Positions 7,055 through 15,747 of a stretch of 64,000 bases of DNA are shown here, piece after piece. Every line of letters starts with the position of its first letter. Positions within the stretch are counted from its first letter, which is position 1. The notes below the pieces were generated by a model, which was given only the letters and a program-made list of their open reading frames with translations, was not told where the DNA came from and searched no databases. Where the stretch lies: positions 221,719 to 285,718 of the forward strand of contig JAGDYZ010000016.1 of assembly GCA_049116335.1 (NCBI GenBank). The letters run 5' to 3'. Made by a program: the position numbers and the translations under genes. The stretch is from CANMIH01 sp049116335 (GTDB taxonomy: Bacteria > Pseudomonadota > Alphaproteobacteria > Rhodobacterales > Rhodobacteraceae).

Positions 7055-8786
7055 GCCTGACCTCCAGTGACAGATGTTCTGGCAGATGCGAGAACAGAGG
7101 TTTTTGCGGCTTTGGTCCCGCCGCTTGTCCGAGACTGTGAATATCGGGTTGAACCAACCAAACCCGCGAGGTTCCCGGCGGCAGACGGCGCAGAGGCCGG
7201 AGTTGATGTGGCGCATGGATCAAACCTGTAGCCGGAGATTTCAAGAAAGCGGCCAGACGGGCGCACCGAGATCGCGGTTGGCCGGGCCAGTTGCCCCGCC
7301 TGCGCAATGGCATCGTCGACAGTGCGCGGCATCGGGCAGCCCGGCGCGCGCTTGCGCCACCACTCGAGCGCCTTCTGGCGCGCATAGCCCTGATGCGCGA
7401 CACAGACCCATTCGTTGTAGGACTTGAGCCCGCAGCTATAGGTGACCTTCATTGAGGGCAGCCCGCCGCGCTTGTCATGACGGCTGTAGGACACGCCGTG
7501 GACCGGCAGCCACTCGACTTTCGGCGACAGAACCGGGAGCGTGGCCGCTGTGGGGGCGATCTTCACCTCACGTGCTGGGAAGACATAGCCACAATCAGGG
7601 CATTCCGTCGCCGAGAGCGCCATGATGCTGTCGCACTCGGGGCAAACCTTTGTGGGGGCCTCGCCACCCCGCCATCGCCTGGGCGTTTCGGGCGGACCAG
7701 ATCGATCGGCCCGTGGCGGCGGACATTGCCCGCAAAGTCGAGCACCAAGCAGTTTTCCTTGTCCGGAGCCAAGCGCGTGCCGCGACCGACCATTTGGACA
7801 TAAAGCCCTGCGGACTTGGTGGGACGCAGCAGCGCGATGAGATCGACGGCGGGCGCATTGAACCCGGTCGTAAGCACCCCCATCGAGGCCAGTGCGCGGA
7901 TTTCACCGCGCTTGAAGGCCGCGATGATGGCATCGCGCTCCTCCTTTGGCGTGTCCCCAAAGATTGTGCGGCAGGTGATGCCTTGGCAGGCAAACTCCTC
8001 GGCGACGTGGCGTGCGTGCTCGACGCCAGAACAGAAGGCCAGCCAGGATTTGCGGTCTTTTCCATGGGTGATGATCTCGGTAACGGCCGCCCTCGTGGTC
8101 GCTTCCTGATCGACAGCGGCTGCCAGATCGCGCGCAATGAAGTCGCCCGCACGGGTGCCGACCTTCGAGACGTCGAGCCGCGTATTGGGCTGTTTCGAGA
8201 TCAGTGGGCTCAGATACCCTGCGTCAATCAGATCGCGCACCGGCGCCTCATAGGCAATGTCAGTGAAGAGTGCGTCCTTGCCCTCATGCAGCATGCCGCT
8301 GCCAGTGCGAAACGGTGTGGCGGTGAGACCAATCACCTTCAGCTCAGGATTGATCGCCTGCAGCGCGTCCAGAAAGCGTCTGTACATCGTGCTAGAATTG
8401 CCCGGGATCAAATGAGCCTCATCAATCAACACCAGATCGGTGTGGCCGATTTCATGAGCGCGGCGATGGATGGATTGGATGCCTGCAAACAAAACACGGG
8501 CCTGCGCCTCGCGTTTGCCCAAGCCCGCCGAATAGATGCCCGCCGGTGCCTCTGGCCAAAGCCCGATCATCTCGGCATGGTTCTGGGCGATCAACTCGCG
8601 CACATGGGTCACGATCAGGATGCGCTGATCCGGCCACGCCTTCAGCACCCCTTCGATGAATGACGCCATGACGAGCGACTTGCCGCCGGCTGTTGGGATG
8701 ACAACGCAACAGTTGCCGGAATTTTTCTCGTAATACTTGTAGATGGCAGCAATAGCAGCCTCTTGGTATGGGCGCAGGGTCAGCAT
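7051..8786 (-). pseudogene. DEAD/DEAH-box helicase interrupted by a one-base frameshift
   Basis: The first part encodes an SF2 helicase: motif I PTAGGKS at 31-37, DEAH at 122-125, GLTATPFR, and motif VI QMVGRGTRL. After about residue 373 the frame leaves family-like sequence. Another frame then supplies EAPTKVCPECDSIMALS and CPDCGYVF, a four-cysteine zinc ribbon, followed by the usual C-terminal region to 7051. The switch falls at a run of four C on the plus strand (7667-7670), where one more base would join the frames. Either the gene is broken or the run is a sequencing error. It overlaps both neighbours by a few bases. Confidence 0.8.
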
Positions 8787-9724
8787 GGCGCAGCCTCCGT
8801 ATTGCGGGCATCATTTGACCAGGAGGCGCCATCGTTCATGCGGTAGGTGACAATGTCGTCTCCCGCATCGATGACCTCCCCCGGCACGAGATCAGGGATG
8901 AAGAGATGTCTGCCGCAAGCGGTCCGCTGCTCAGCCGGCACCAGCATTCGATCGTGCCGGGCGCAATGCCATCCGCCATCGACTGCGGTGGAATGCAGAC
9001 AGGACCGACAGGTCACGGCAGCACCGCCACTGTCTTGGCAGGCGGCATGGTGGTCGCAGAACCGACATTCAAACCATGCCGGGTCCTCGCTGATCCGCGC
9101 GGGCGGATGCTGGGCGAAGATGATCCGGCCAGCCTTGTCCAACAGACGCTCGGCCATCGCACTGTCGGCCTCGATCCGCTCGATATGCAGCGCGTCGGTG
9201 TTTTTGCAGACCGCCATGTAGAGCGCGTTGGTGATACCGGTCAGGTGCATGTAGATCTGCATCTGCGCAGCGTGCTGTGGCTTCGATGCCACGACGCCTT
9301 TTGCGGTCAAATCGGCAAAGCTTTTGACGCCATGCGTTTTGAATTCCAGCACATGCCAGGTTTTCGGGGCCTCGAGCAAACCGAGGGCGACGCCATCCAG
9401 CGAGCCGCCAAAATGACCGCCATGGGCCTCCACGCGGATTTGCCGTCCTGTTTCGGGGTCTAGTTCCAAAACAGTGGCCCCGGTGGCACGTAGGTTGCGC
9501 ACCATACGGTCCTCTTCCAGCTGGCCGGTCTCAAACAGACGCAGCAGGCGGCCGGAAAAGCGTGACGGCGTCACCCAGCGGAAATCATACCAGAGCGCGC
9601 GTGCGCAAGATTTACCGATGATGGATGCGCCGAGATGGTCACGGAAGCCATCGCCCTGGCGGGCCTCATAATCGGCGTAGATCGCCGTCAGCGTTGGCGT
9701 GGGTGGTGCGGGAAGATCAGCCAT
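8780..9724 (-). CDS. PD-(D/E)XK nuclease with Cys cluster (314 aa)
   Basis: The catalytic core is Asp110 (GGSLDGV) followed by Glu127-x-Lys129 (LEFKT), the PD-(D/E)XK signature of RecB/Cas4-like exonucleases. Cys40, Cys220, Cys223 and Cys229 fit the one-plus-three arrangement that holds a 4Fe-4S cluster in AddB/Cas4 relatives. A second cysteine/histidine set (239, 242, 254, 270) follows and may bind zinc. It likely resects ends for phage recombination. The ATG at 9724 overlaps the previous stop as TGATG; a GTG at 9727 is the alternative. Confidence 0.85.
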   Translation of the reverse strand: MADLPAPPTPTLTAIYADYEARQGDGFRDHLGASIIGKSCARALWYDFRWVTPSRFSGRLLRLFETGQLEEDRMVRNLRATGATVLELDPETGRQIRVEAHGGHFGGSLDGVALGLLEAPKTWHVLEFKTHGVKSFADLTAKGVVASKPQHAAQMQIYMHLTGITNALYMAVCKNTDALHIERIEADSAMAERLLDKAGRIIFAQHPPARISEDPAWFECRFCDHHAACQDSGGAAVTCRSCLHSTAVDGGWHCARHDRMLVPAEQRTACGRHLFIPDLVPGEVIDAGDDIVTYRMNDGASWSNDARNTEAAPC

Positions 9725-10086
9725 CACAAGCCCTCCCGTTCGCTACGGGCTTGGGCCTCGGCCAGAATGCCGCTCCAAGTGTCCGGGTCATGGCGCTCGC
9801 GCAGGACGCCGATCAGAGCATCTTTGAGCTTTTCGCGGCGACGGCGGCCGGTACCTTTTGCCAGCAGTTCGGACCGCTCGCGGCACAGGTGGCGCAGCGC
9901 GGTGCGCGCCCGGTGAAACCAGTCAGGGTCGATGGGCTTTTGCCCCCGTTGGCGCGCCAGATCAGCAGTCGCAATCTGCGTGCGGATCTTGGCAATATCG
10001 TCGTCGAGTGCGATCAACCGGCGCTGGTCATCAGGCAAGCCGGAGCTGATCACGGCCCGAGGGGCCGCGTTATGCAGGTCAGTCAT
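9724..10086 (-). CDS. Phage protein, unknown function (120 aa)
   Basis: No domain is recognised. Residues 20 to 90 are strongly helical and charged (DDDIAKIRTQIATADLARQR, then RRRREKLKDALIGVL), suggesting a coiled coil or a DNA-associated helical bundle. The gene is coupled by one-base overlap to the nuclease behind it, which suggests it may act with the nuclease. There is a 65-base gap to the DUF669 gene upstream. Confidence 0.6.
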   Translation of the reverse strand: MTDLHNAAPRAVISSGLPDDQRRLIALDDDIAKIRTQIATADLARQRGQKPIDPDWFHRARTALRHLCRERSELLAKGTGRRRREKLKDALIGVLRERHDPDTWSGILAEAQARSEREGL

Positions 10087-10151
10087 AGGAATATCCTCAG
10101 ATGGGTTTGGGCGCTGCCCCGTCAGTCAGGGATGCGGAGCAGCGCGAATGA

Positions 10152-10667
10152 TCAGCCCTTCTTGTTCCAGGGCGCGGAGGCCATCTTGGGCGGCGCGGAA
10201 GCGGCCTGCGTTGAGGGCGGTGCTGCTGGGGTTGCAGCAGGCTTTGCCGCAGCGGCCGTGGCGCCCCCACCTTCAGGCGGCAAATAAGCAATGGCATTGC
10301 TCTCGCCGTAGCCGTTCTTCGGCGGCTTGATCTTTACCTGGATCGTCATCGGGATCAGGTGCAGTTCCTCGCTGTCGCTGACATGCATCCGGCCCGTCGC
10401 ATGGCAGATTGCCGACAGCGTCCGCTGTGCAATCTCGACCGTGGTGGGGTTCGGGTTAACCAGGTTCAGTTGATCAAAGATCTTCCGGCCCTTATGCTGG
10501 CCGTCCAAAATATCCAGCATCAGCCAGAGGAACTGGCCCATACCGTTGCGGGTCACGCGCATTTCGCTCTCGACGATCTGAGCTCGGTATTTACCTGCGG
10601 GCAGCAGCTCATAGGGGGTGGTGGGTTCAACGCTGGTGGCGTCAAATGACGTATCAAAACGTGCCAT
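10152..10667 (-). CDS. DUF669 domain protein, probable ssDNA-binding protein (171 aa)
   Basis: Residues 15 to 125 match DUF669: PYELLPAGKYRAQIVESE, LWLMLDILDGQHKGRKIFDQLNL, TVEIAQRTLSAI, and IQVKIKPP near the end. The remaining tail is Ala/Pro-rich and ends in basic WNKKG. DUF669 proteins sit beside RecA-like ATPases in phage recombination modules and are thought to bind single-stranded DNA; that role is inferred here. The ATPase gene lies 21 bases upstream. Confidence 0.85.
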   Translation of the reverse strand: MARFDTSFDATSVEPTTPYELLPAGKYRAQIVESEMRVTRNGMGQFLWLMLDILDGQHKGRKIFDQLNLVNPNPTTVEIAQRTLSAICHATGRMHVSDSEELHLIPMTIQVKIKPPKNGYGESNAIAYLPPEGGGATAAAAKPAATPAAPPSTQAASAPPKMASAPWNKKG

Positions 10668-10688
10668 GGTCGTATCCTTTCAAGGCAA

Positions 10689-11435
10689 TCATTGGGATTG
10701 GGGCATGGCTGCGAGGAACTCTGACCACGAAAGCGGCAGAGTGTCCGGCAGGCCGTAACGGTTTTTGGCGAGGAAGGCGGGACGCTCCTCGGTGTGCATG
10801 ACGCGCGCACCGGACCCGAGCGCCCGGGTCACCTTCTTGTTGAAGCCGACATCGGATTTGGCGACCGAGATCTGATAGTTGGCAAAGAGCACCACATCGG
10901 AATGCTCTTGCAGCAGCGCCGAGGCGCGGGTCTGCAGCTTGATCACGTACCGGTCGTAGGGTTCGTGCTCGGGGCTATCGAACCGCTTGATGTCGGTGTG
11001 AGCAATCTGGATGACCACCATGCCTTTGCGGTCGCGCAGCGCATTCAGCTTATCGAGATATTCACGCCAGATGGTCAGCGCCTCTGCGAAGCCCTTGCCA
11101 AAGCCCGGGGTTTCGATCGACTGCCAACCATTGCGTTTGCACGCCTCAGCCCAGATCAGCGGCTCAAGCCAGTCGACGCTGTCAACCACGACGGTGCCGT
11201 AGTCGTGATCTTCCTCCAGCAATGCCTCGAGCGCTTCCGCGACTTCGGCATAACTGGTCGCCAACGGAAAATGCGGGACCTGCAGTTTGCCAAGACCATC
11301 CTCGGTCATGATGAACACCGGCGCGCCCGCGTCAGCCGCGAAGGTGGATTTGCCGACCCCGGCTACGCCGTGGATCAGGATACGCGGTGGTTGGAGCGCC
11401 GAACTGGTGCGCAGAGATGCAAGAGAAATGGCCAT
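10689..11435 (-). CDS. RecA-fold ATPase, Sak4-like single-strand annealing/recombination protein (248 aa)
   Basis: Walker A GVAGVGKST lies at 23-31, and a Walker B strand (TVVVDSVDWLEPL) lies near residue 86. The short RecA core with downstream IQIAHTDIKRFDSPE suits the phage Sak4/AAA_24 group. These proteins promote phage recombination together with a single-strand binding protein, here probably the DUF669 neighbour. The nuclease three genes on would complete the module. It ends at a one-base overlap shared with the 65-aa gene before it. Confidence 0.82.
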   Translation of the reverse strand: MAISLASLRTSSALQPPRILIHGVAGVGKSTFAADAGAPVFIMTEDGLGKLQVPHFPLATSYAEVAEALEALLEEDHDYGTVVVDSVDWLEPLIWAEACKRNGWQSIETPGFGKGFAEALTIWREYLDKLNALRDRKGMVVIQIAHTDIKRFDSPEHEPYDRYVIKLQTRASALLQEHSDVVLFANYQISVAKSDVGFNKKVTRALGSGARVMHTEERPAFLAKNRYGLPDTLPLSWSEFLAAMPQSQ

Positions 11436-11632
11436 CAGCGTATCTCCCCTTGGTAATCTGCGATGGGATCGCTGACATAGATGGCCAGAAGCGGCGTTCC
11501 GTCGGCGTGTGTACCGGCGTCCTCGATCTGGTAGTTGCGGTGCTGCTCAAAGACCTCGGTCAATTCCCAGCGGCGATAGAGCCCGGGAAGCCGTTTCAGG
11601 TCCTCAAACAGCAGGTCGGCATCATGTTTCAT
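11435..11632 (-). CDS. Small phage protein, unknown function (65 aa)
   Basis: The protein begins MKHDADLLFEDLKRLPGLYR and ends with LLAIYVSDPIADYQGEIR. I cannot place it in a family. The ATG at 11632 is chosen because family-like helical sequence begins there; the longer frame to 11740 overlaps the end of the sigma-factor gene. It shares a base with the start of the ATPase gene, so it is operonic. Confidence 0.55.
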   Translation of the reverse strand: MKHDADLLFEDLKRLPGLYRRWELTEVFEQHRNYQIEDAGTHADGTPLLAIYVSDPIADYQGEIR

Positions 11633-11717
11633 AGGTGTCGTCTTTCCGTTTGGGTTGGGACGCGCGGTGGCGTCTGAATGGGAAAAGCCAACGGCTGGGC
11701 CCACATGGGACATCAGG

Positions 11718-12440
11718 TCAGTCAATTTTTTCGAAGGCATCGCGGAGCCGCTTCATTGCGCGCTGGTAGCGCTTGCGCGCAGCCTCCATCGGGATGCCAA
11801 GTTCCGCCGCAGCCTCAGCTTGCGTGAAGCCGTCTATTGCCACGCGGATCACGAGCGCGGCATCGGCTCCGATGAGTTCGACGAGGTCCTTGCGGAACAA
11901 TGTTTGACTGCCCAAGGCCGGAGTGTCGCTGAGGCTGCTTTCGCGAGTAGTTCTGTATTCTTCGGCGATTTCGCGTTCCCACAGCGCTTCACGCTGCCGC
12001 GCGCGGATCATGTCGCGTTCAATATTGCGCTGGATGGTCGCCGCAATCCACGTGACCCGCTGGAGGTCCAAACCACGGATAGCGGTGGTTGCCCGAGCGA
12101 GCACCTCCGACGTGATATCGTCAACAGTGCCGAGTTGCCGCGACAGAGCTCTGCGGCGGACTGCGTCAAATGCCGGCCACAGCGCCAGAAGCATCGTGGT
12201 GAGGGCGGCGTCAGCAGCCCCCCCCTTAGCCTGTGATGCGACAACGAGGTTGGTCAGCAGCTCGTTCTTGCGCTCCGAGGGGACGTTACCTCGATGCAGT
12301 ACATCAAGAACCGCCGCTGGGTCGCCGTATGGCGCAAGGGGCTTGCAAGAGCGGCGGATGGTTTGAAAGTTGCGATGAAATTCCAGCGTGCTGGACGAAC
12401 GAAGAAGGTGATCACGGATCTCGTGCCACGTGGAAGCCAT
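11718..12440 (-). CDS. Phage-encoded sigma-70-like RNA polymerase sigma factor (240 aa)
   Basis: The last 45 residues form a region-4 helix-turn-helix (GFTQAEAAAELGIPMEAARKRYQRAMKRLRDAF). The middle (about 75 to 160) is a helical domain with LGTVDDITSEVLARATTAI and WIAATIQRNIERDMIRARQRE that resembles region 2. The N-terminal 70 residues are unlike standard ECF factors. It probably redirects host polymerase to element promoters, perhaps for late genes. It is on the same strand as the replication operon, 86 bases before the 65-aa gene. Confidence 0.8.
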   Translation of the reverse strand: MASTWHEIRDHLLRSSSTLEFHRNFQTIRRSCKPLAPYGDPAAVLDVLHRGNVPSERKNELLTNLVVASQAKGGAADAALTTMLLALWPAFDAVRRRALSRQLGTVDDITSEVLARATTAIRGLDLQRVTWIAATIQRNIERDMIRARQREALWEREIAEEYRTTRESSLSDTPALGSQTLFRKDLVELIGADAALVIRVAIDGFTQAEAAAELGIPMEAARKRYQRAMKRLRDAFEKID

Positions 12441-12550
12441 TGGACGCCTGCCTTACGGCCGGGCGTCCAGCACCTCCTCATGGCCAAGTCAGGGCGTCAT
12501 GCACCTCTATAATTTCAGAAAATGGGGGAAGAGCGCGCGTTACCGCGTGA

Positions 12551-12790
12551 TCAGGCTTTGTTCTTGGAGTTCAAAGCCCCACAGCCGGGGCATTTGGCTG
12601 TAATTGGGAAGCTTGCCATGAATTCAGCACTCTTCCTGCGAATGTGCATTTGCTGACCATTGCATTTACCGAGTAGCTTTCCGCAATCATGGCAGCGCCA
12701 GTCACGGCTCGATGCCGAGAAGCTTGTCTCCCGATAAGTGCGTCTACCTGTGGCTCGGTCGTCGTAGTTAGGATCACCGTTTAAGTTCAT
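12551..12790 (-). CDS. Com-like zinc-finger protein (79 aa)
   Basis: Two CxxC pairs (Cys33/Cys36 and Cys67/Cys70) frame a basic, Gly-containing middle (GKCNGQQMHIRRKSAEF), and the second pair continues as CPGCGALN. This is the shape of Com, the zinc-binding translational activator of mom in phage Mu. No mom-like modifier lies beside it in this window; the only modification gene is the methyltransferase at 1419-2678. It probably binds RNA or DNA. The match is structural rather than certain. Confidence 0.65.
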   Translation of the reverse strand: MNLNGDPNYDDRATGRRTYRETSFSASSRDWRCHDCGKLLGKCNGQQMHIRRKSAEFMASFPITAKCPGCGALNSKNKA

Positions 12791-12918
12791 GTGTCGCAGT
12801 CCTTCTCTGGATTGACGTTTTCAAGACGAGGGGGGGGTGTTCGGAGCAGCAAAGATAGCTGCTCCGTTATTTGCATTTCGTGGTTTGTTGACCTCAAACT
12901 GGATTAGTCGCCGCTAAA

Positions 12919-13425
12919 TTAGCCCGTCGCAGCTTTTGCGGATCGGCGCCATTTGCGCGAGCCAGCTTCTTTTTGAGCAATTCGCGCCTGTACCTTCGCA
13001 TCGGTGAACTCAGGTTCGAATTCCTTCAACTTTGCTACAAGACCATCGAGGTGATAGTAATTGGACAAGCGTCCACGGCTCTTGTTTGTGCGTTCTTCAC
13101 GTCTCACTAACCCAGCCTTTTCCAGATCCGCAATAATGCGCTGAACCTGTCGCTCGGTGATGTTAAGTCGGAACGCAATCTCAGCTTTCCCCGGGTAAGG
13201 CTTCGCGTCGGCATGCCACCAGTGATCGGCTATTTGAAGAAGGACCATCAACTGGGTTGAATTCAGGTTGAGCCGTCTCTGCGCTTGCAGCAGAATCGAA
13301 GGAATGATGCAAAAACCGTAAGCAATTACCTTTTTGCCCCACTTTTTTTCTGCCTCAGTCATGTTCGACTTCTTGGATATATCAGGCGTCGATTTCGCCA
13401 TTTCTTCTTGATTTTGCTCGGCCAT
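12919..13425 (-). CDS. Winged-helix transcriptional regulator or replication initiator (168 aa)
   Basis: Residues about 55 to 128 form a winged helix: LNSTQLMVLLQIADHWW, KAEIAFRLNITERQVQRIIADLEKAGLVRRE, then a wing with NKSRGRLSNYYHL. The first 50 residues are polar and likely flexible. The ATG at 13425 has AAGGAG 9 bases upstream; an extension to 13485 would run into the operator region. Three GACATTAATGTC-type palindromes lie just upstream, the expected target of a dimeric regulator, so it likely represses itself and the divergent integration genes. It heads the leftward operon. Confidence 0.78.
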   Translation of the reverse strand: MAEQNQEEMAKSTPDISKKSNMTEAEKKWGKKVIAYGFCIIPSILLQAQRRLNLNSTQLMVLLQIADHWWHADAKPYPGKAEIAFRLNITERQVQRIIADLEKAGLVRREERTNKSRGRLSNYYHLDGLVAKLKEFEPEFTDAKVQARIAQKEAGSRKWRRSAKAATG

Positions 13426-13487
13426 CTGTGGTCTCCTTTGATTGGAGAATATGAGGGGGTACGCATAAGAACAAGGCACCCCCACTA

Positions 13488-13623
13488 GACATTAATGTCC
13501 ATCCGCCACCAGACATCAATGTCCTTTGGACCGAGACACTCATATCTCCCGAAATAGACGGCTTCTAAGTAGGACGAAACTTAAGCCGTATAACACAGTA
13601 AATACCCCAGAGACATTAATGTC
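13488..13623. promoter_or_regulatory. Three palindromic operators in the divergent control region
   Basis: GACATTAATGTC, a perfect 12-base palindrome, occurs at 13488-13499 and 13612-13623, and GACATCAATGTC lies at 13512-13523. The first two sit 24 bases apart, start to start, close to the regulator gene; the third lies 100 bases further, nearer the rightward genes. The rest of the 13426-13772 gap holds no gene. This layout resembles a phage operator region controlling lysogenic and lytic directions. Confidence 0.75.
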
Positions 13624-13772
13624 GCGGGGGTTGTCATTCTTAGCCCCAATTTAAGCTCACCTTTTACTTAGTGAAGTAATACTTCCGACAGTTCTGTCCC
13701 AACAAGGCTCCTTATGCGGCTTTTCAGTTTCAGATCCCGCCTACACTGCGCGGGCGAGTAACGGAGGCCAAT

Positions 13773-13976
13773 ATGAACCGACCCAACCCGCTTCACCCAG
13801 ACCGCATGACGGCGCATGAGCGTCGCACCGAACTCTATAGCCTGCTGGCTTCGGCCGTGGTGCGCCTCGTGGGATGCGATCGCGACCATCTATCCCAGAA
13901 TAGTGGAGACTATTCGCTACACTTCCGCCCCGAAAGGAGCGGTACTGCAGCTCCAACTCAGAGGAGATCTGCATGA
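13773..13976 (+). CDS. Small phage protein preceding DUF2924 gene (67 aa)
   Basis: It begins MNRPNPLHPDRMTAHERRTE, continues with a helical LYSLLASAVVRL, and ends SLHFRPERSGTAAPTQRRSA. I have the impression that this small protein recurs before DUF2924 and serine recombinase genes in Rhodobacterales elements, but it has no assigned function. The following gene overlaps it by 4 bases (ATGA). It is the first gene of the rightward integration module. Confidence 0.65.
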   Translation: MNRPNPLHPDRMTAHERRTELYSLLASAVVRLVGCDRDHLSQNSGDYSLHFRPERSGTAAPTQRRSA

Positions 13977-14428
13977 CGACACACGAACCCATTCTGGCGC
14001 GCTTGGGCGCTTTGAAGGCCATGTCTGTCAATGAGCTGAAGGCTGAATGGCAGGCGCTCTACGATGCGCCAGCGCCGAACAACAGCCGCAACTTCCTGGA
14101 GGGCCGCCTGGCTTACCGGATCCAGGAGATGACCTATGGCGGCCCGGATAAGCAAACGCGCCGCCTGCTAGACCTGCTGGCCGACGAGGTCGAGGGCACA
14201 CTGACGCGCAAGGCCCAGATTGCTGATCCCCGGAACCCCGTGGTGGGCACAAAGCTCATCCGCGAATGGGATGGCGTCGCCCACACGGTCACTGTTCTCA
14301 GGGAAGGCTTCGACTGGGATGGCCAGCGCTACAAGTCGCTGTCTGCGGTGGCGCGTGCCATCACGGGCACGCGCTGGAACGGCTATCGCTTCTTTGGGCT
14401 GCGCGAGCGGAAACGGGGTGAGGCATGA
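13973..14428 (+). CDS. DUF2924 domain-containing protein (151 aa)
   Basis: The pattern is that of DUF2924: an N-terminal helical region (SVNELKAEWQALYDAPAPNN, then LEGRLAYRIQEM). A C-terminal part follows with GTKLIREWDGVAHTVTVLREGFDWDGQRYKSLSAVARAITGTRWNGYRFFGL. The C-terminal half looks like a small DNA-associated beta fold. These genes sit directly upstream of large serine recombinases, and here the recombinase start overlaps the DUF2924 stop by ATGA. A role in integration is likely but undefined. Confidence 0.85.
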   Translation: MTTHEPILARLGALKAMSVNELKAEWQALYDAPAPNNSRNFLEGRLAYRIQEMTYGGPDKQTRRLLDLLADEVEGTLTRKAQIADPRNPVVGTKLIREWDGVAHTVTVLREGFDWDGQRYKSLSAVARAITGTRWNGYRFFGLRERKRGEA

Positions 14429-15747
14429 AGGACGTGTCAACAAACCCCACCCGCCGCCTGCGCTGTGCCATCTACACCCGCAAATCGAGCGAGGAAGGCC
14501 TCGAGCAGGAGTTCAACAGCCTTCATGCCCAGCGGGAGGCCTGTGAGGCCTATATTGCCAGCCAGAAGTCTGAAGGCTGGGCGCTGGTGCGCGATCAGTA
14601 TGACGATGGTGGCATCTCGGGCGGCACACTAGAGCGCCCTGCCCTGCAACAACTGCTTGCCGATATTGAGGACGGCCTGGTCGACGTGGTCGTCGTTTAC
14701 AAAATCGACCGCCTGTCGCGCTCTCTGATGGATTTCTCGAAGCTGGTCGAGGTGTTCGACCGCAATGGCGTCACCTTTGTCTCGGTCACGCAGTCTTTCA
14801 ACACGACCACATCAATGGGACGGTTGACGCTAAACATTCTGCTGTCCTTTGCCCAGTTCGAGCGTGAGGTCACGGCAGAGCGCATTCGCGACAAGGTAAA
14901 GGCTTCGCGTATGAAGGGCATGTGGATGGGCGGATACGTGCCCCTCGGCTACGACGTCATCGGCCGCAAATTGGTGGTGAACGACGAGGAAGCCGCCAAG
15001 GTCCGCATGGTGTTTGAAAGATTTGTGGAGGTTGGATCCGCGACCGTTCTGGCACGCGAGTTGCGAAGCGATGGGTTCCGAAACAAGCAGGGCACACTGA
15101 TCGACAAGGGTTACCTCTATCGGCTCCTGAACAACCGCGTTTATCGTGGCGAAGCCGTGCACAAGGGCACGGCCTATCCCGGCGAACATGAAGCAATCAT
15201 TGATATCCGGCTCTGGGATCAGGTGCATGACATTATGGGGGAAAGCCCCCGCAAGCGGGCGAACAACAGCCGGACGCAAACGCCTGCGCTCCTGAAGGGA
15301 CTGCTGTTCACAGCCACCGGCGCTGCGATGACGCCCTCCAGCACGAAAAAGGGCACGCGCCGGTATCGCTATTACGTTTCCATGGACCTTCTGAAAAACC
15401 GTGAGACGCCCGATGACGAAATCCCCCGCCGCTTGCCTGCGGATACAGTCGAAGGTGCCGTCATTACCGAAATCCGCCGCGTTCTTCGCACCCCTGAAAC
15501 CACAGCACAGGTTATCGCCAAATTGGACAGGGATGACAGTCCCGAGGCTGACGCCATTGCCGCCTTGCAGCAGTTTCCGGAACTCTGGGCGCAGCTGTTT
15601 CCAGGCGAGCAGGCCCGCATCATTCAGCTGCTTGTGCGACGCGTCACAGTGACCGCTGAGGGCCTCGTCATTGATCTTCGCACTGACGGGATTGCTGGCG
15701 TCATGCGAGAGATGATGACACCGCGTCCGCTGGTGGCGGCAGAGTGA
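14425..15747 (+). CDS. Large serine recombinase (integrase) (440 aa)
   Basis: The resolvase-type catalytic domain opens with IYTRKSSEEG, giving Tyr17-x-Arg19-x-Ser21 with Ser21 as the likely nucleophile, then SLHAQREA. YKIDRLSRSLMDF and LTLNILLSFAQFERE complete the domain. A recombinase domain follows at about 165 to 290 (GYLYRLLNNRVYRGEAVHKG). The zinc-ribbon cysteines are absent, as I recall for this alphaproteobacterial subgroup. It should integrate and excise the element at att sites near its own gene. It is short for the class (often 500 aa or more), mostly in the C-terminal region. Confidence 0.9.
   Translation: MKDVSTNPTRRLRCAIYTRKSSEEGLEQEFNSLHAQREACEAYIASQKSEGWALVRDQYDDGGISGGTLERPALQQLLADIEDGLVDVVVVYKIDRLSRSLMDFSKLVEVFDRNGVTFVSVTQSFNTTTSMGRLTLNILLSFAQFEREVTAERIRDKVKASRMKGMWMGGYVPLGYDVIGRKLVVNDEEAAKVRMVFERFVEVGSATVLARELRSDGFRNKQGTLIDKGYLYRLLNNRVYRGEAVHKGTAYPGEHEAIIDIRLWDQVHDIMGESPRKRANNSRTQTPALLKGLLFTATGAAMTPSSTKKGTRRYRYYVSMDLLKNRETPDDEIPRRLPADTVEGAVITEIRRVLRTPETTAQVIAKLDRDDSPEADAIAALQQFPELWAQLFPGEQARIIQLLVRRVTVTAEGLVIDLRTDGIAGVMREMMTPRPLVAAE

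Noticed and set aside
7051..7623. Separate 190-aa zinc protein gene
   Set aside because: Its zinc ribbon begins upstream of the first ATG in the same frame, in sequence that continues the helicase; a frameshift explains both pieces.
12830..12837. Run of eight G upstream of the Com-like gene as a phase-variable switch
   Set aside because: It lies outside any reading frame and promoter position cannot be assigned, so no evidence for switching exists.
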